64,000 nt of DNA from assembly GCF_900176885.1 (NCBI RefSeq), contig NZ_LT839648.1, positions 2,943,008-3,007,007 of the forward strand. Reading direction: 5' to 3'. This document shows, one piece after another, positions 43,901-52,111 of the stretch. Source of the DNA: Oceanobacillus senegalensis (GTDB lineage: Bacteria; Bacillota; Bacilli; Bacillales; Amphibacillaceae). The notes below the pieces were generated by a model. The model was not told the DNA's origin, searched no databases, and was given only the letters and a program-made list of their open reading frames with translations. The translations under genes were made by a program, and so were the position numbers. Each line of letters opens with the position of its first letter. The stretch's first letter is position 1.

Positions 43901-46004
43901 GCTGATACTGACCGCTCTCTTGATCTTTTTGCAAAACGACATCCTTATAGTCTGCTTGATTCGTAGTTTTATAGAATAAACGAACACTGACAACCTCTTT
44001 GTCATCTTCTACATTGGCAGCGATTTGGATATTTTCCTGTTCATCCACCTCAGTCGCCTCGGTTCGATTTTCAACAGTTGGAGGTATGGTATCCTCCTCT
44101 AGCTGTAATGGCTGTTCTGGTACCTGGTAGGATTCCACCTCTCCAGGCGTACCATCCTCTACTCCGGCACTTACTTTCATCGCTTCGATGGACCCATCCT
44201 TTGGAAAAGTAAACACAATCCCCTTGTTCGGCTGGGCATCATCCACATTCGTGTCATTATAGTAGGATCCGGAAATCTCATTCCCCATGTTCGTCTTCAC
44301 CACCAATCCACGGGAGCCACCATTGGCCATTCCCCCAGTGTAAATGCGAACAATTTCCTCATTTTCTACTAAACCCGTACCATAATGCGCATTAAAATCG
44401 GCAACTGTCGCCTCGCCATTATTGGCATTAATGACCCAAAAAACGAGCGTTTCCCCAGCAGGAATCACGACATCCTCTGGGACAGAAGGCCAGACCACAT
44501 CCCGAGATGGATCCCTGTCATAGCGGTAATTTAACTTATAGTCTGAAAAATCAATGGGTTGACCGGTGTTATTATACACTTCGATAAACTCATAGCCATC
44601 AGAACCACCGATATTGGATGTATCTGGCATCACCTCGGTTACCAATAAGGGCGGAACCTCTTGAAAATCAACGTCCGCCGTTTCAACGGATATCGTCATT
44701 TCCTCTGTCGTCGCCTCATTACTTCCGTCCGTTGCTGTTATGTAATAAACAACATCCTCCTGTACCGACTTACTCGGAACTTCTGCTGTATAGATGGACG
44801 AATCCTCTGCACTCGGATTCATCGTTACCGCGGTGAAATTCTCTGCTCCCGCTTCTTTAAAATGAAGTGTTGCTAGCGGGATGGATCGGTTATCCGTAAT
44901 TGTCGCTTCCACCTTCACTGGTGAAAACGAACTGCTTTCCGTAATCGGCGTATGCTCAATGGTTGGTGCCTCTGTGTCATCTGGAACGTCCGGCAATGTC
45001 ACAGGCGTTGCTGGAACTTGTGTGGATTCAAACGTACCAGGTGTTGGAACCGCTGAACCTTGATCCTTCTCCATCACTGTTCCTTCTGACGGGTAACGAT
45101 AATGAATATCCGCTCCACTATTATCATTGTCCTCTCCCAAATAGCTGGCCGAAATAATCTCCGCGCCATCCTTATCCTTCACGGCAATGGCACGATCCCC
45201 ACCATTGCTGAATCCCGGGAAAACGGATGTATATTCCACGACCTGTTCACTCGTCAAGTTTGTCCCAAAATTATCGTTAAAATCCTGCAATGTACGCTCC
45301 CCATTGTTAAACCAGAGAACCAATGCCTCCCCAGGCTCTAATGTGACAGGTGGCACTTGGAATACTAGATCCTCCCCTGTATTGGTATACCGGTAAACAA
45401 AGGAGTAATTCTGTAGCGATAATGGTTGATTCGTATTGTTATAAAGTTCAAAAAACTCATAGTAATCCGTTCCACCACCCTCAGAGTTCGGAGAGATTTC
45501 CGTGATTAATAATGGTGGATACTCATCGAAATTCCCTTCGGATTCCGTATTGGAGCTATCCTGCGATTCTGCTTCCGCTTCTGTTACGGGGTTTTCCTGT
45601 TCTGTGCTTTCTTCCTTCATTTCCGTCTCATTAGTAAGATTTGCTTCTTCGGTTTGGTTACTTTTAGCTTGCTGAGGTGATTCTTGATCCTCTGTTGTTT
45701 CGTTATCCTCAACTTGCGTATTTTCCTTTAAAGGTTTGTTCTCTTTCTCTGTCGTTTCATTTGTTGGCTCTGTTTGAGGAACTTTGTCATTTGTTTCCTG
45801 TGATGTAGTTGCTTTACTAACTTCCTTCTCCTGAAGGGCCTTTTCACTAGTAGGCGTAGCATCCTTCTGCACCTCTACTACCGGAGATACCTCCCCTTGC
45901 TCCTCCGCAAAAGTACGATCACCCGGCAACACCATGGCAATGTCCGTAAATAGAACCGTACCAATCATCAAACTCGATAAAAACTTCCTCCTCTTCCTAT
46001 CCAT
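40950..46004 (-). CDS. Secreted multidomain phosphoesterase with lamin-tail domains
   Basis: 1684-residue secreted protein. A signal peptide (1-33) is followed by an acidic Thr/Glu/Asn-rich region (40-160). Two lamin-tail (LTD) domains lie at about 162-330 and 450-625, both with the YYEFFELYNNT/YEFIEVYNNT pattern. Ig-like or bacterial cadherin-like repeats fill 345-440, 640-740 and 950-1040. A calcineurin-type metallophosphoesterase lies at about 1228-1480, with SDTQ (Asp1236), GDLVD, GNHD (1305-1308) and SGHYHE. An acidic linker (1580-1600) and a basic C-terminus follow. No LPXTG or S-layer motif is present, so attachment is unclear. It may hydrolyse extracellular phosphoesters or nucleotides. 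It appears monocistronic. Confidence 0.88.
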   Translation of the reverse strand: MDRKRRKFLSSLMIGTVLFTDIAMVLPGDRTFAEEQGEVSPVVEVQKDATPTSEKALQEKEVSKATTSQETNDKVPQTEPTNETTEKENKPLKENTQVEDNETTEDQESPQQAKSNQTEEANLTNETEMKEESTEQENPVTEAEAESQDSSNTESEGNFDEYPPLLITEISPNSEGGGTDYYEFFELYNNTNQPLSLQNYSFVYRYTNTGEDLVFQVPPVTLEPGEALVLWFNNGERTLQDFNDNFGTNLTSEQVVEYTSVFPGFSNGGDRAIAVKDKDGAEIISASYLGEDNDNSGADIHYRYPSEGTVMEKDQGSAVPTPGTFESTQVPATPVTLPDVPDDTEAPTIEHTPITESSSFSPVKVEATITDNRSIPLATLHFKEAGAENFTAVTMNPSAEDSSIYTAEVPSKSVQEDVVYYITATDGSNEATTEEMTISVETADVDFQEVPPLLVTEVMPDTSNIGGSDGYEFIEVYNNTGQPIDFSDYKLNYRYDRDPSRDVVWPSVPEDVVIPAGETLVFWVINANNGEATVADFNAHYGTGLVENEEIVRIYTGGMANGGSRGLVVKTNMGNEISGSYYNDTNVDDAQPNKGIVFTFPKDGSIEAMKVSAGVEDGTPGEVESYQVPEQPLQLEEDTIPPTVENRTEATEVDEQENIQIAANVEDDKEVVSVRLFYKTTNQADYKDVVLQKDQESGQYQHTIYSPELIGNKKVEYYFTVSDGMNEVTSETFEIAVTSDFKNESLRLNVSEKEVLSGNVILKGTSREDATDDVSLKIDGEEITDTYASVERPAYFALEVNGLNTYFKNAVTMGDEILLMMDKDWLTEWKTFSVPINPDDLTVGENTITVRSGNKASPYDLESKENRDNYEIRNVRLVLSDGSIVRDPNFADPTRSMGMNDGHPFEDFSFKITNEHAESQTHDWDTTQVADGEHVITVKDSDEEKQATILVDNTAPAVETTVTDGEEYKGAFSIDAEATDETAGVEAVKVTLDGEELEVPYETASSELEPGEHVLRVVATDAVGNEREEVVSFTVVAENPDQPELIAPEAGATVDGNPKLQVRVTDPTEDEMDVTFYKGYHYDPSQTEHVQAWENAADTEPPQTMVPEGEEAFSPEDIANVSDIDGKYLTTDSDTQFPYHRFEVTIDEKVDEKDVVELVWQGNSLEGRKVSMYAWSHVEKDWKLVTYQIAGKEDFELSVEVEVSEFVQDSKVQVLVQDEIPSSPEEYDYTFVWMSDTQYYAESYPHIFERQTQWIAENKDELKIEYVFHTGDLVDVSTEEYQWNHADEYMGTLDEHNIPYGVLAGNHDVGGIANDYTQYYQYFGEDRFEDKPYYGASYKNNRGHYDLISVGGNDYIMVYLGWDVTDEGIAWVNDVLEAHPDRKAILNFHEYLLATGTRHPLGEKLYNEIVVPNENVIAVLSGHYHEAQTYIDEIDDDGDGSPDRTVYQMLADYQAGPEGGQGYMRLLHFDQDNNRVIVNTFSPYMDDYNFYDTDAYPEKDEFTIDLDLTVQEKRIATDSFSVNVYTDNEIGKVADVPSGETAEVEWNGLEAGENYAWYAVAADEYTGEATSDIWTIVKGSKDDEGSDEEDENSEEGEERPVAEIKPKKNNGTATVHSKDLRAIEHGAVVTIDITNKKKKRRLLLTKKQVSILSEKETTLIVINGDSKQTFEMNEVEVKNKFVVE

Positions 46005-46546
46005 GAAATCCTCCTAACGTAATCTACTCTATACTGTCGATTATGAGGGGAATTTGTTGAATAAAGGTTAACCCATCTTAAAGATTCCATGAATTAAAAC
46101 AGGCGAAATGAAATAGGATATTATCCCCATGGAATGGGAGGGACGGTTCTCTCTGACGCACTACTAATCTAATAAAAGAAAATGAAGGATGGTTCTGTCA
46201 TACTATATGATGGAACCTTTTTTGCTCGTAAAGCTTAAAATGGTATGACATATTCTAGTTTAAGAGAATTTCTGATAATATAGGAAGAGACTGGATGGGC
46301 GCACTATAGAAGATTGGGTGTTAGTAAAGAGCGGTAAACTCCCTGAAAAGAAGGCCTCTTTTTCTATGACGAAGTTTTTCCTTGTCCAGTGAGAACAGCA
46401 CTTGTCTGAATCAGTCAACCGCCATTGTAAAAATCAACATAAGAACAGATATCAAGTTTCCACACATCAACCGTCTCTACAACATTAAAAATGTACAAAA
46501 ACAGCCTAAGTAAAGGACTGGCAAAAAACCACAAAGAGGTGACAGC
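46005..46546. other. Intergenic region with repeat remnants
   Basis: 542 bases between divergent genes. A GGGACGGTTC repeat lies at 46137-46165 and a hairpin with a T-run at 46190-46223 (GGTTC...GGAACC then TTTTTT). The remainder should hold the promoters of both genes; nothing further could be supported. Confidence 0.5.
46137..46165 (+). repeat. GGGACGGTTC repeat, single arm
   Basis: GGAGGGACGGTTCTCTCTGA followed by CGCACTACT matches the left end of the 40743 element (GGGATGGTTCCCTTTGACGCAC). No complementary arm in the same form follows within 100 bases. Confidence 0.55.
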
Positions 46547-47221
46547 ATGAGGGGACGAACGCATTTAACAATAGGATTAGGAATAGGAGTCGTGGCATGT
46601 GTTAATCAACCATTTGACATGATGCCTGTCATTTTAGCTGCTTCTGGTGTCGCTTCCCTAGCTCCTGATTTAGATGCCAATAATCTATTAAACAGACGAG
46701 TTACAAGGACAGCCAAATGGATTAAAGAGATTGGCGTTTTTGTTGCAGTGGCAATGATTTTACTTGCTATGCTTACATACATTTTTGATCTGGAATTTCT
46801 TCCATTTCTAGATGAGAGTTGGTTTAACCAGCAAAATAGCCTGCTTCTCTTAGGATGGGGAGCCGTTATACTAGGGATTTCCCTAAGAAATCAGGAAACA
46901 GTGAAAAATATTCTGATGAGCATCATTGGTTTTTTCCTGCTATCTTATGCCGTGAACCATGAGATTGGTTGGCTGATGATGTTTGCCATATACCTGGGGG
47001 GTGTCGGCTGGTTCGCCCATCGAGGACTAACACACACCATCTGGGCATTGACCTATTGGTGGTATATGTCACATTTATTAGAGCTTAGCATGGAAATAGA
47101 CGGTTTAGCGCTGATTTCTACGTTAGCCTATCTTTCACACATTATAGGGGATATGCTAACGAAACAAGGAGTTAAATTTCTTTATCCAATTACCAATAAG
47201 GTATTTCGTATGCGTATGTAA
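46547..47221 (+). CDS. Membrane-bound metal-dependent hydrolase-like protein (DUF457/YdjM)
   Basis: 224-residue integral membrane protein of the DUF457/YdjM type. It has an N-terminal MRGRTHLTIGLGIGV, an acidic LAPDLDANN, several helices, and the His motif WFAHRGLTHTIWALTYWW with a later LAYLSHIIGDMLT; the His and Asp residues may bind metal. E. coli YdjM is SOS-regulated, but the biochemical role of the family is unclear. AAAGAGGTGACAGC precedes the ATG. It is convergent with the RNA methyltransferase gene; a GAGACGGTTC hairpin lies between them. Confidence 0.88.
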   Translation: MRGRTHLTIGLGIGVVACVNQPFDMMPVILAASGVASLAPDLDANNLLNRRVTRTAKWIKEIGVFVAVAMILLAMLTYIFDLEFLPFLDESWFNQQNSLLLLGWGAVILGISLRNQETVKNILMSIIGFFLLSYAVNHEIGWLMMFAIYLGGVGWFAHRGLTHTIWALTYWWYMSHLLELSMEIDGLALISTLAYLSHIIGDMLTKQGVKFLYPITNKVFRMRM

Positions 47222-47265
47222 AAGGCTATGCTTACATATTTCTCCGGTCCAACTGCTAGACAAAA

Positions 47266-47312
47266 AGAGACGGTTCTGATGCAACAGACATTGCATCAAA
47301 TGAACCGTCTCT
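47266..47312. terminator. GACGGTTC-type hairpin between convergent genes
   Basis: AGAGACGGTTC (47266-47276) pairs perfectly with GAACCGTCTCT (47302-47312), with an inner TGATGCAA/TTGCATCA stem. It is a member of the GGGACGGTTC repeat family and probably also terminates both genes. Confidence 0.75.
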
Positions 47313-47349
47313 CCTTGCACAAACAAAGCAAGAACCTCTACCGTTCTGC

Positions 47350-48840
47350 TCATTTCTTCAACACGATTTCGGCTACGCTTTCTACATGTAATGTCTGCGG
47401 AAACATATCCACTGGTTGGATACGTTTCACCTCATATCCATTTTGAACGAGATATTTCATATCCCGGGCCTGGGTGACAGGATTACAGGACACGTAAACG
47501 ACACGCTTTGGCTTTAGTTTTACCACGCTAGACAAGAACGCTTCGTCACTCCCGCTTCGTGGTGGATCCATAATGACTACATCCGCTTTCTCACCATGTG
47601 CTGCCATCTTCACCATGAATTCTCCCGCATCGCCTTGATAGAAGCGAGCATTTTTCACGCCATTGCGCTTGGAATTGTGGATGGCGTCTCGAACCGCATC
47701 TTTGTTCAACTCGACACCAATAACCTTGCCAGCCTTTTGGCTTGCAATCAGACCAATTGTCCCAATCCCGCAGTATGCATCGATCACGGTTTCTTTTCCA
47801 GTCAACTGGGCCATTCCAATCGCCCGTGCATATAACTTTTCCGTTTGGACCGGATTGATCTGATAAAAGGATTTCGCGGATATATCAAACTTCATTCCAC
47901 AAAGGGTATCGGTTATCGTCCCTTTTCCAAACAACACTTTTTCCTGATTACCTAGAACCATGCTCGTATTCCGATTATTCACGTTCATGAGGATGGTCGT
48001 AATCTCTGGGTGGGCCTTCCTGAGTGCTTTCACAAAATGATTCTTCCCTTTAAAAATAGGGGAAGCTACAACCAGCACCACCATGATCTCACCACTAACC
48101 TTGCCGACCTTCACCAGTACGTGACGCAGAAAGCCTCGCCCAGTATCTTCATTATATGGTTGCATTTTAAAGGACTTCATCATGTCCTTCATCGTATTCC
48201 AGATTTCATCCGCTTTTGGGTCGTGAATGAGACACCGATCCATGGAGATAAGCTGGTGACTGTTCTGAGCGTATAGCCCACCAATAATTTGCCGTTCCCG
48301 ATTCAGACCAAATGTTGTATGGCTCTTGTTTCGGTAATCATACGGATGGTCCATGGTTAAAATAAGTTCTGGTTTACCGAATGGTCTCATCAACTTTTGG
48401 ATGGTCTCCTGCTTGAAACGCTTTTGCGCCTGCTCGTTCATATGCTGCAACTGACATCCTCCACAAGCATAATAATATGAACACATTGGCTTCACCCGGT
48501 CTTTAGCCGGGGTGATGATCCGCTTCAATTGCGCGTGAACTACTCGCCCGCTTGTGGACACAGCAATCTCCGCTTTTTCGCCTGGCAACAGATGCTCCAC
48601 CTCTAGCTGCCTTCCTTCCCATTGGACAATCCCTTTCCCCTCATGGGACAGCCCTGCGCAGACCACCTCTACGGTTACTTTTTTCTTATTCCCTCGACGA
48701 TTACTTGTTTTCGACTGCTTTCCATGTAATTTGTTGCTCTCGGTAGCCAATGCGGAACGATTCTTCCCATATGATTTATTTGATTGATGGCGCTTTTTTT
48801 GCGTTTTATATCCATTATTCTTACGCTTATTCATAGGCAC
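47350..48840 (-). CDS. rlmCD: 23S rRNA (uracil-C5)-methyltransferase, RlmCD-like
   Basis: 496-residue TrmA/RlmD family SAM-dependent enzyme that makes 5-methyluridine in 23S rRNA. A TRAM domain (about 52-115) is followed by the iron-sulfur cysteines CSYYYACGGCQLQHMN with a later DRCLIHD. The SAM domain has VIDAYCGIGTIGLIA, VIMDPPRSGSDEAF and the catalytic YVSCNPVTQARD. The first 50 residues are an unusually basic extension (MNKRKNNGYKTQKKRHQ...), longer than in most relatives. B. subtilis has two such proteins, and RlmCD (YefA) is the best-known. The end points to a convergent gene with a shared hairpin. Confidence 0.92.
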   Translation of the reverse strand: MPMNKRKNNGYKTQKKRHQSNKSYGKNRSALATESNKLHGKQSKTSNRRGNKKKVTVEVVCAGLSHEGKGIVQWEGRQLEVEHLLPGEKAEIAVSTSGRVVHAQLKRIITPAKDRVKPMCSYYYACGGCQLQHMNEQAQKRFKQETIQKLMRPFGKPELILTMDHPYDYRNKSHTTFGLNRERQIIGGLYAQNSHQLISMDRCLIHDPKADEIWNTMKDMMKSFKMQPYNEDTGRGFLRHVLVKVGKVSGEIMVVLVVASPIFKGKNHFVKALRKAHPEITTILMNVNNRNTSMVLGNQEKVLFGKGTITDTLCGMKFDISAKSFYQINPVQTEKLYARAIGMAQLTGKETVIDAYCGIGTIGLIASQKAGKVIGVELNKDAVRDAIHNSKRNGVKNARFYQGDAGEFMVKMAAHGEKADVVIMDPPRSGSDEAFLSSVVKLKPKRVVYVSCNPVTQARDMKYLVQNGYEVKRIQPVDMFPQTLHVESVAEIVLKK

Positions 48841-48930
48841 TTCCTATCTATTTTTATTCGGTTTATCATTATATACTATCGAAAGAGACTAGTAAAACCT
48901 CCTAAAGAAAAAGCAATCACCAAATATTGG

Positions 48931-48997
48931 ATGATACAAGAGGGACGGTTCCTTTGCTACAGATTTGCACAGCATCAGAACCGTCCTCTTGTATCAT
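48931..48997. terminator. Long GGGACGGTTC-type hairpin overlapping permease stop
   Basis: ATGATACAAGAGG-GACGGTTC pairs with GAACCGTC-CTCTTGTATCAT over 20 bases around a loop of about 26. It overlaps the stop codon of the permease gene (48994-48996) and is followed by TTTT. It belongs to the same repeat family and serves as the operon terminator. Confidence 0.85.
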
Positions 48998-49698
48998 TTT
49001 ATTTTAATGGGTATATCTCTTACTATTTTGTATACCAATATAGTTGATATCGCTGCTATAACGATAGATCCTACTATGGCGATGGCAACATGGGGTACTG
49101 GAATCGTAAAGTCAACTAATCCCATCATTGGTTTCGGTGTACTAAATGCCCATAAAAGATCATTGAGAGATACGATAACAAAAGCTACCACAATGGAAAC
49201 AAATCCGCCAGCACCCCCATATCGATAAAAGCCTAAGCCAACTAGCCATCCAGATAGAAAATATACCATGACTACAATGATATAAGAGATGGTAGTCCAT
49301 AACCAACTACCTTCCCCAAGAGATGATAACACACCCCCCGTTAAAGCGTTGATGTCCATTACACTTAGGATCCACGTTAGAATGGTTGTAATACCGATAG
49401 TAGTGATTGCTAAACCAATGGATGAATAGAATGCTCCTTGAAAGTATGATTTTCTAGTCACACCATGCTTCACATACATTGGTAGGAATGCCAGGCTTGA
49501 AAGAATCCCGCAGATGAGCAGAAAGATTGTGGCTGTTTGAAAGGTAAAGGTAAGTAACGACATCGACCTTATTTCTGGTTCATCCACGATCCAAAAAACG
49601 GCAACGTAAAAAACATAAACAATTGGCAAGTACCACGCTACCCATTTCATTTGTACTGAGTATAGGTCCATCGTTATTTTCTTAACCGTTTCATTCAT
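48994..49698 (-). CDS. ABC transporter permease-like membrane protein
   Basis: 234-residue membrane protein with six hydrophobic segments and no recognised catalytic motif. It is the permease partner of the ABC ATPase encoded just upstream, in an operon headed by a GntR regulator, as in the B. subtilis ytr and related antibiotic-response operons. ATG 49698 is 9 bases after GGAGG; ATG 49704 is too close. It overlaps the ATPase gene by 8 bases. The transport direction is unknown; many such systems export or sense cell-wall-active peptides. Confidence 0.82.
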   Translation of the reverse strand: MNETVKKITMDLYSVQMKWVAWYLPIVYVFYVAVFWIVDEPEIRSMSLLTFTFQTATIFLLICGILSSLAFLPMYVKHGVTRKSYFQGAFYSSIGLAITTIGITTILTWILSVMDINALTGGVLSSLGEGSWLWTTISYIIVVMVYFLSGWLVGLGFYRYGGAGGFVSIVVAFVIVSLNDLLWAFSTPKPMMGLVDFTIPVPHVAIAIVGSIVIAAISTILVYKIVRDIPIKIK

Positions 49699-50572
49699 TT
49701 TCATTCCCCTCCTTTGTCAACTGAATAAATAAATCATGCAGGGAGACATTTCCTATTTCTAGCCCTTTTCGTTTTATATCGTCTACTTTTTCTCTCGGTA
49801 TTTCTCCGTACACCATCACCGATTTCGTTCCCCCTAGCTGTTGTTCACGTAATACATGTAATCCATCAACTACTTCTTCTACATCTTTAATGGTACCTGT
49901 CAACGAGAATCCTATTTGCAAGAGAACATCCATTTCCTCTTGGATGATTAATTTTCCTTTGTGAATAATAAGAGCTTCATCAAACAAGTATTCCATTTCT
50001 GATACTAAGTGGGTAGATAAGATGAAGATTCTGGGGTTACGTGCTTGCTCTTCTAAAACTTCTTTATAAAAAATCTCTCGAGTAGGTGCATCCATTCCTT
50101 GATATGCCTCATCGAAAATAGTGATTGGCGTTCTATTCGCTAACCCGATGGTTACATTAAAGGCAGATTGCATTCCCGTTGATAATTTCCTCAATGGTTT
50201 ATCTGTTGGCAGCTTGAATAAGTCCACCAATTGTTCCGCATAGTTCCTATCAAAGGTAGGACGATAGCGCTCGGCTAGTTCAATGAATTGACGAATGGTA
50301 TCATATTCGTCTTTATAGTCTGTTTGATGAACGAACGTTACCTGGGCCATTGCTTTCTCATTCTCAAAAATATTTTCCCCATCTAGCATTAATTCCCCAC
50401 TCGTCGCCTTGCGATAGGCAGCTAATAACGACAATAGCGTCGTTTTTCCAGCACCATTTCGACCGATTAGTCCATATATTTTCCCATTATCCAATGTAAA
50501 GTTAATATCACTTAATGCGTTAAATTCTTGATAGGAAACACCGATATTTTTTGCCTCTACTTTCTTAGTCAT
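49691..50572 (-). CDS. ABC transporter ATP-binding protein (YtrB-like)
   Basis: 293-residue ABC ATPase. Walker A GRNGAGKTT, Q-loop VTFVHQTDYKDE, signature LSTGMQS (LSGGQ variant), Walker B TIFDEAYQGMD and switch LSTHLVSEMEYL are all present. The last 70 residues form a small C-terminal domain typical of drug-type ATPases. GGAAGTGTGAAAG precedes ATG 50572, three bases after the GntR stop. It powers the membrane protein encoded next. Confidence 0.93.
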   Translation of the reverse strand: MTKKVEAKNIGVSYQEFNALSDINFTLDNGKIYGLIGRNGAGKTTLLSLLAAYRKATSGELMLDGENIFENEKAMAQVTFVHQTDYKDEYDTIRQFIELAERYRPTFDRNYAEQLVDLFKLPTDKPLRKLSTGMQSAFNVTIGLANRTPITIFDEAYQGMDAPTREIFYKEVLEEQARNPRIFILSTHLVSEMEYLFDEALIIHKGKLIIQEEMDVLLQIGFSLTGTIKDVEEVVDGLHVLREQQLGGTKSVMVYGEIPREKVDDIKRKGLEIGNVSLHDLFIQLTKEGNENE

Positions 50573-50575
50573 CTT

Positions 50576-50947
50576 TCACACTTCCTTTCCTTTCCATTTT
50601 TCTATTATTTTCACGATTTCACTGTCTGACAATCTCAGTTTTCGCGCTTCTTTTAACATCGGTAGAACAAATTCCTCAGCAAAACCTTCTCTTCGCTGTT
50701 GCAGCAATTTTTCCTTCGCACCTTCTGCCACAAACATGCCGACACCTCTCTTTTTATAAATAATTTCCTCTTCCACAAGAAGGTTAATCCCCTTCGAAAC
50801 AGTGAGGTGATTCACCTTATAAAACTGAACGAGCTGGTTCGTCGACGGAATTTGGTCATGCTCTTTTAGTTGCTCATTTATGATCTGGTCTTCAATTACT
50901 TCTTTTATTTGAATGAATATAGGTCGTTTATCATCTAACTTGCTCAA
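50576..50947 (-). CDS. GntR family regulator (YtrA subfamily)
   Basis: 123-residue short GntR regulator. The winged helix (about 5-75) contains RPIFIQIKEVIEDQII, IPSTNQLVQFYKVNHLTVSK and IYKKRGVGMFVAEGAK, followed by a short helical tail with no effector domain, as in YtrA. A TTG at 50947 lies 8 bases after a perfect GGAGGTGA; the frame can be extended to GTG 50965, which overlaps the site. As first gene of the ABC operon it probably represses that operon until drug or envelope stress occurs. Confidence 0.88.
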   Translation of the reverse strand: MSKLDDKRPIFIQIKEVIEDQIINEQLKEHDQIPSTNQLVQFYKVNHLTVSKGINLLVEEEIIYKKRGVGMFVAEGAKEKLLQQRREGFAEEFVLPMLKEARKLRLSDSEIVKIIEKWKGKEV

Positions 50948-51064
50948 TGCTCGCGTCACCTCCACTTATTGTTATAGGGTTATATAGTTATGTATATAAG
51001 TATATGTGCGTGCGCAATTAATGTCAACGGTGAATGGTGCTAACTTATTAGCCTTATATGAAGA

Positions 51065-51092
51065 AAACCGCCAATTATGGCGGTTTTTTCTT
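51065..51092. terminator. Compact hairpin terminator
   Basis: AAAACCGCCA and TGGCGGTTTT pair perfectly around ATTA, with T residues after it and A residues before. It lies upstream of the GntR operon and just after the ABC ATPase remnant, whose transcript it may once have ended. Confidence 0.85.
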
Positions 51093-51104
51093 CTTAGATG
51101 ATTT

Positions 51105-51385
51105 TATTTTTGTATCAATTTTTCCTCATGAATATTCCATTGTACATCTGCTACATTTTGAATTAATTGTTTATCATATGAGGCAAAGAGAATGGTGCCG
51201 ATAACTCATTTACTGGAAGCAACCAAACTTTGCTTTGGTGAAATCGTTAAACTAGAATCATGATTCCCAATATGGTGTAGCAATGTACTTTTACCAGTAC
51301 CGCTGCTCCCCGTGATTGCGATTTTTTGACCAAGTGTTGGTAATAATGCGTAAACAGCAGAGCGAGCTTCATCTTCGTTTATTCC
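51105..51385 (-). pseudogene. Remnant of an ABC ATPase gene
   Basis: One frame reads ALLPTLGQKIAITGSSGTGK STLLHH (Walker A) and stops soon after. A second frame, entering about 40 codons later, reads GTILFASYDKQLIQNVADVQ then WNIHEE and ends in TAA at 51105, like the switch region and tail of an ABC ATPase. The signature and Walker B between them are deleted and the N-terminal part is absent. No other feature was seen in 51386-51516. Confidence 0.7.
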
Positions 51386-51516
51386 CTACCACTAAACTGA
51401 ACCGAGTCATCCCGTACACCTAACTTACCCAGTAATGATGGACAATAATTTGCTACTATTTATATTGCTAATTCCATTACCACATACTTTTAAACCTTAA
51501 AAAGCCAATAAAAATA

Positions 51517-51550
51517 GAGGTACCCATCATTTACGAATGGTACCTCGTTT
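51517..51550. terminator. Terminator of the carnitine operon
   Basis: GAGGTACCCAT pairs with ATGGTACCTC around a short loop, followed by GTTT, about 75 bases after the thioesterase stop. A/T tracts lie on both sides. Confidence 0.75.
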
Positions 51551-51622
51551 CATTACCGTTTTATTTTTTTATGATTCGCAACCTAGCTCTAGACCATGTT
51601 TTCCCACCATCTCAGCTACTAG

Positions 51623-52099
51623 TTAAGCTTTTCTTCTAATTCCGATAATCCGTCCAACTTCACTTGGCTTTTCAGTTGGTGTATGTTTGTTTGCTATCTC
51701 TTCTATATTTGACATGACTTCATCTGGAAAAGGGGCGGGTCTACCACTCGTTTGATCGATTCCCATGACCATTTGTTCACTAGTTGCCGCACGTTTTTGA
51801 TTTTCCCCATACAATTCAAAGAATAAATGGGCTCGTTTGGCGTCATAATCGATGACATAGAGGTGGACTTCAAATGCTTCATCCAGCTTCATTTCATCCA
51901 AATAGCATACATGATTTTCTAACGTAAACATGGTATAATTCTGTTTTTTCCTGAAATCCGCTGTGATGCCAATAAGATCCATGAATTGATCGACACCCGA
52001 ACTGAATGCCCGAACATAATCGGCATCATTCATGTGACCATTATAGTCAATCCAGGCTTGTGGGACCTTGTCTTTGATTAAAACCTTTGACTGTACCAA
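51623..52099 (-). CDS. Hotdog-fold thioesterase (probable betainyl-CoA thioesterase)
   Basis: 158-residue 4HBT-type thioesterase with the family start WIDYNGHMNDADYVRAFSSG, where Asp near DYNGHMN is catalytic in relatives. It is the last gene of the carnitine cluster. In Pseudomonas the thioesterase CdhB releases glycine betaine from betainyl-CoA, and in some bacteria this domain is fused to carnitine dehydrogenase. The 12-base gap to the dehydrogenase gene fits that role. The start is TTG 52099 behind GGAGGGGAAGAG. Confidence 0.82.
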   Translation of the reverse strand: MVQSKVLIKDKVPQAWIDYNGHMNDADYVRAFSSGVDQFMDLIGITADFRKKQNYTMFTLENHVCYLDEMKLDEAFEVHLYVIDYDAKRAHLFFELYGENQKRAATSEQMVMGIDQTSGRPAPFPDEVMSNIEEIANKHTPTEKPSEVGRIIGIRRKA

Positions 52100-52111
52100 C
52101 TCTTCCCCTCC

